A stretch of 24,812 nt of DNA, from the NCBI GenBank assembly GCA_035315185.1, contig DATFYE010000172.1, forward strand, positions 1-24,812, given 5' to 3'. Below are positions 23,521 through 24,812 of the stretch, piece after piece (the stretch's first letter is position 1; the number at the start of each line of letters is the position of its first letter). The position numbers and the translations under genes were made by a program. The notes beneath the pieces were generated by a model that had not been told where the DNA came from, made no database searches, and saw only the letters and a list, made by a program, of their open reading frames with translations. This stretch comes from JADGQN01 sp035315185. GTDB lineage: Bacteria > Desulfobacterota > Syntrophorhabdia > Syntrophorhabdales > WCHB1-27.

Positions 23521-23690
23521 TTTGAGAGGCAGTAAGATTAGCCCCAAGGAAGGCAGGGGGACTTATAATGCTTCCTGGGTCGCCGAACCCTTATTTCAGT
23601 CTGTCCCCTGCCTCTTGGAGCCATGATAAGTTGATTGGGCCGTAAAGAGCCCTTGTGACCGAGGAGGATTGGCCGGAGGCAATCCCTGCT
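23521..23690 (+). ncRNA. Putative IS110 bridge RNA
   Basis: About 170 nt of structured non-coding sequence directly before the transposase, where IS110-group bridge RNAs are encoded. Hand folding gives a long stem 23552-23562 with 23603-23612 (GGCAGGGG-GAC against GTCCCCTGCC). It encloses an internal loop capped by GGGT/ACCC (577-580 / 587-590), like a target-binding loop. A second stem-loop GGGC/GCCC (23637-23652) may be the donor-binding loop. A 3' hairpin GGATTG/CAATCC (23666-23685) follows. An alternative pairing AGAGGCAG (23525-23532) with CTGCCTCT (23608-23615) exists. Boundaries are approximate. Confidence 0.55.
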
Positions 23691-23718
23691 TTTCTGCTAC
23701 GTTTAAGGAGGTTGCTCT

Positions 23719-24812
23719 ATGTATGTTGGAATCGATGTGTCGAAAGAGAAGTTTGATGCATGCGGGATTGGCGATGGGGGAAACAAACTGTTCTCCCTCT
23801 CCTGTCCGATGAATAGAGAAGGATTTGACAAGCTTGTAACACGGTTGGCGGCGGTGAGCACGGCATCCCTGCTCCTCGGTATGGAATCTACGGCCAGTTA
23901 CCATATCGCCCTGTTTTCCTATCTTACCGCAAAAGGCTATCGCGTTGCCATTATCAACCCTCTGCTGATCGCAAACTTCGCAAAGCTTTCTTTAAGAAAA
24001 ACGAAGACGGACAAAAAGGATGCCTTTACCATCGCACAGTTCTTACTCCTGAGGAAGGAGGCCCTGGCAACCGGGTCTCCTCGCCTTACCGAACTTAAGG
24101 ATCTTTCCCGCAGAAGGGAGCGGCTTGTTGACGAGATGACTGCTCTGAAGAACGACATGAAGCGGATCCTGTCTGTGACCTTCCCTGAGCTTGAGACCAT
24201 AACCGGGATCTTTACCAAATCAACGCTTCGTCTTCTCACTGAGTTTCCATCGGCCCACGCCCTGGCACAAGCTGGTTATGACACCGTCGCCCCGATCGTC
24301 ACCTCCCGCTCCAGGGGAAGAAAACCTTCAGCTTCGGTTAAGGTTCTCATGGATACTGCCACGGCATCGGTGGGTGTAGCGAGTCCGGCAAAAGATATGA
24401 TCCTGAAACAGGAAGCCTCCCTGCTTCTTGCGCTTGAGGAACAAGCCGAAGAGATCATGCAGCTCATCCGCAGCCTTGCGGATGAGACAATGCAACGAGA
24501 CGCAGAGATTCTCACCTCCATGCGGGGCATCGGTGACAAGACCGCCTTCAACTTCTTGATTGAGATGGGCGGAGATATAAAGGCTTTCGAGCATGATAGG
24601 AAGCTGATCGCTGCTGCAGGGCTCGATCCGACTACGTATGAATCAGGCAAGTACAAAGGGCAGAGCAAAATCAGCAAGAGAGGAAATCGTCATCTCCGCA
24701 GGGTTATCTGGCTCATGACAACCAAAGTGATTATCTCCAACGAGGTCTTTCGCACCTACTACTTCAAAAGAAGAAAAGAGGGGCTCATATACAAGAAGGC
24801 CGTCCTGGCCAC
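23719..24812 (+). CDS. IS110-family transposase (DEDD recombinase), partial
   Basis: 364 residues are visible and the frame is open to the right edge; perhaps 30-60 residues are missing. The RuvC-like N-terminal domain has the acidic tetrad Asp6 (GIDVSK), Glu56 (MESTAS), Asp98 and Asp101 (TDKKDA). A helical coiled segment (about 125-260) joins it to the Tnp20 domain, with MRGIGDKTAFNFLIEMG at 268-284 and AAGLDPTTYESGKYKG near 300. Ser309 in that segment is the probable recombination nucleophile, and SKRGNRHLRR follows. AAGGAGG lies 7 bases before the ATG. No frameshift is seen, so it looks functional as far as visible. Confidence 0.93.
   Translation, partial: MYVGIDVSKEKFDACGIGDGGNKLFSLSCPMNREGFDKLVTRLAAVSTASLLLGMESTASYHIALFSYLTAKGYRVAIINPLLIANFAKLSLRKTKTDKKDAFTIAQFLLLRKEALATGSPRLTELKDLSRRRERLVDEMTALKNDMKRILSVTFPELETITGIFTKSTLRLLTEFPSAHALAQAGYDTVAPIVTSRSRGRKPSASVKVLMDTATASVGVASPAKDMILKQEASLLLALEEQAEEIMQLIRSLADETMQRDAEILTSMRGIGDKTAFNFLIEMGGDIKAFEHDRKLIAAAGLDPTTYESGKYKGQSKISKRGNRHLRRVIWLMTTKVIISNEVFRTYYFKRRKEGLIYKKAVLA

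Larger units (their letters stand above)
23491..24812 (+). mobile_element. IS110-family insertion sequence, partial (right end outside window)
   Basis: Comprises a left-end non-coding region of about 230 bp with strong RNA structure and a DEDD/Tnp20 transposase gene that runs to the edge. IS110 elements have no terminal inverted repeats, so the left boundary is inferred from guide-loop matching (core CT at 23491-23492) and carries an uncertainty of tens of bases. Confidence 0.8.

Overview
The window looks like a chromosomal segment of an anaerobic, roughly 55% GC delta-type proteobacterium (Desulfobacterota, possibly near Syntrophorhabdia). This is inference from gene content and order: an rsmB / PASTA protein / rpe operon, a DUF3786 protein, a LonB-type protease, GspE/PilB, and both TRAP-TAXI and tripartite tricarboxylate (TTT) carboxylate transporters. 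No ribosomal RNA marker is present, so the placement is tentative.

Layout. (1) 1-3139, minus strand: DUF3786 gene, then a TAXI solute-binding protein and a fused TRAP permease that runs off the left edge and overlaps its binding protein by 4 bp. (2) 3412-7023, minus strand: operon htpX, rsmB, PASTA protein, rpe, with its own sigma70-like promoter. It is bracketed by two inverted copies of a ~250-290 bp GTTAC-rich repeat, and a 123-bp hairpin repeat fills the htpX-rsmB gap. (3) 7448-11408: a CDF metal exporter (minus), a small CBM48 protein with a histone-H1-like tail (plus) and a LonB-type protease (minus). (4) 11677-13401, plus strand: GspE/PilB ATPase with a potentially switching leader, followed by a second copy of the 123-bp hairpin repeat. 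(5) 13640-23149, plus strand: a LacI-type regulator with a perfect 18-bp palindromic operator on its own promoter and a second, 16/18-matching operator at its 3' end, followed by creatininase-family hydrolase, Tm-1-like protein, class II aldolase, zinc alcohol dehydrogenase, TIM-barrel isomerase/epimerase and the three TTT subunits. (6) 23218-23372: tRNA-Lys(TTT) and tRNA-Glu(TTC). (7) from about 23491 to the right edge: an IS110-family element with a DEDD/Tnp20 transposase and, upstream of it, a structured non-coding stretch that fits a bridge RNA.

How the genes work together. Region 5 reads as one substrate-specific catabolic module: TctC captures a carboxylate, TctAB import it, and the soluble enzymes hydrolyse, oxidise, isomerise and cleave it, with LacI sensing an intermediate. 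The enzyme combination has no kinase and matches no pathway I can name, so it is the best candidate for an undescribed metabolic system. The IS110 bridge RNA with readable guide loops is the second strong lead. Intergenic gaps are unusually rich in degenerate repeats from at least four families, several forming long imperfect hairpins, some lying inside operons.
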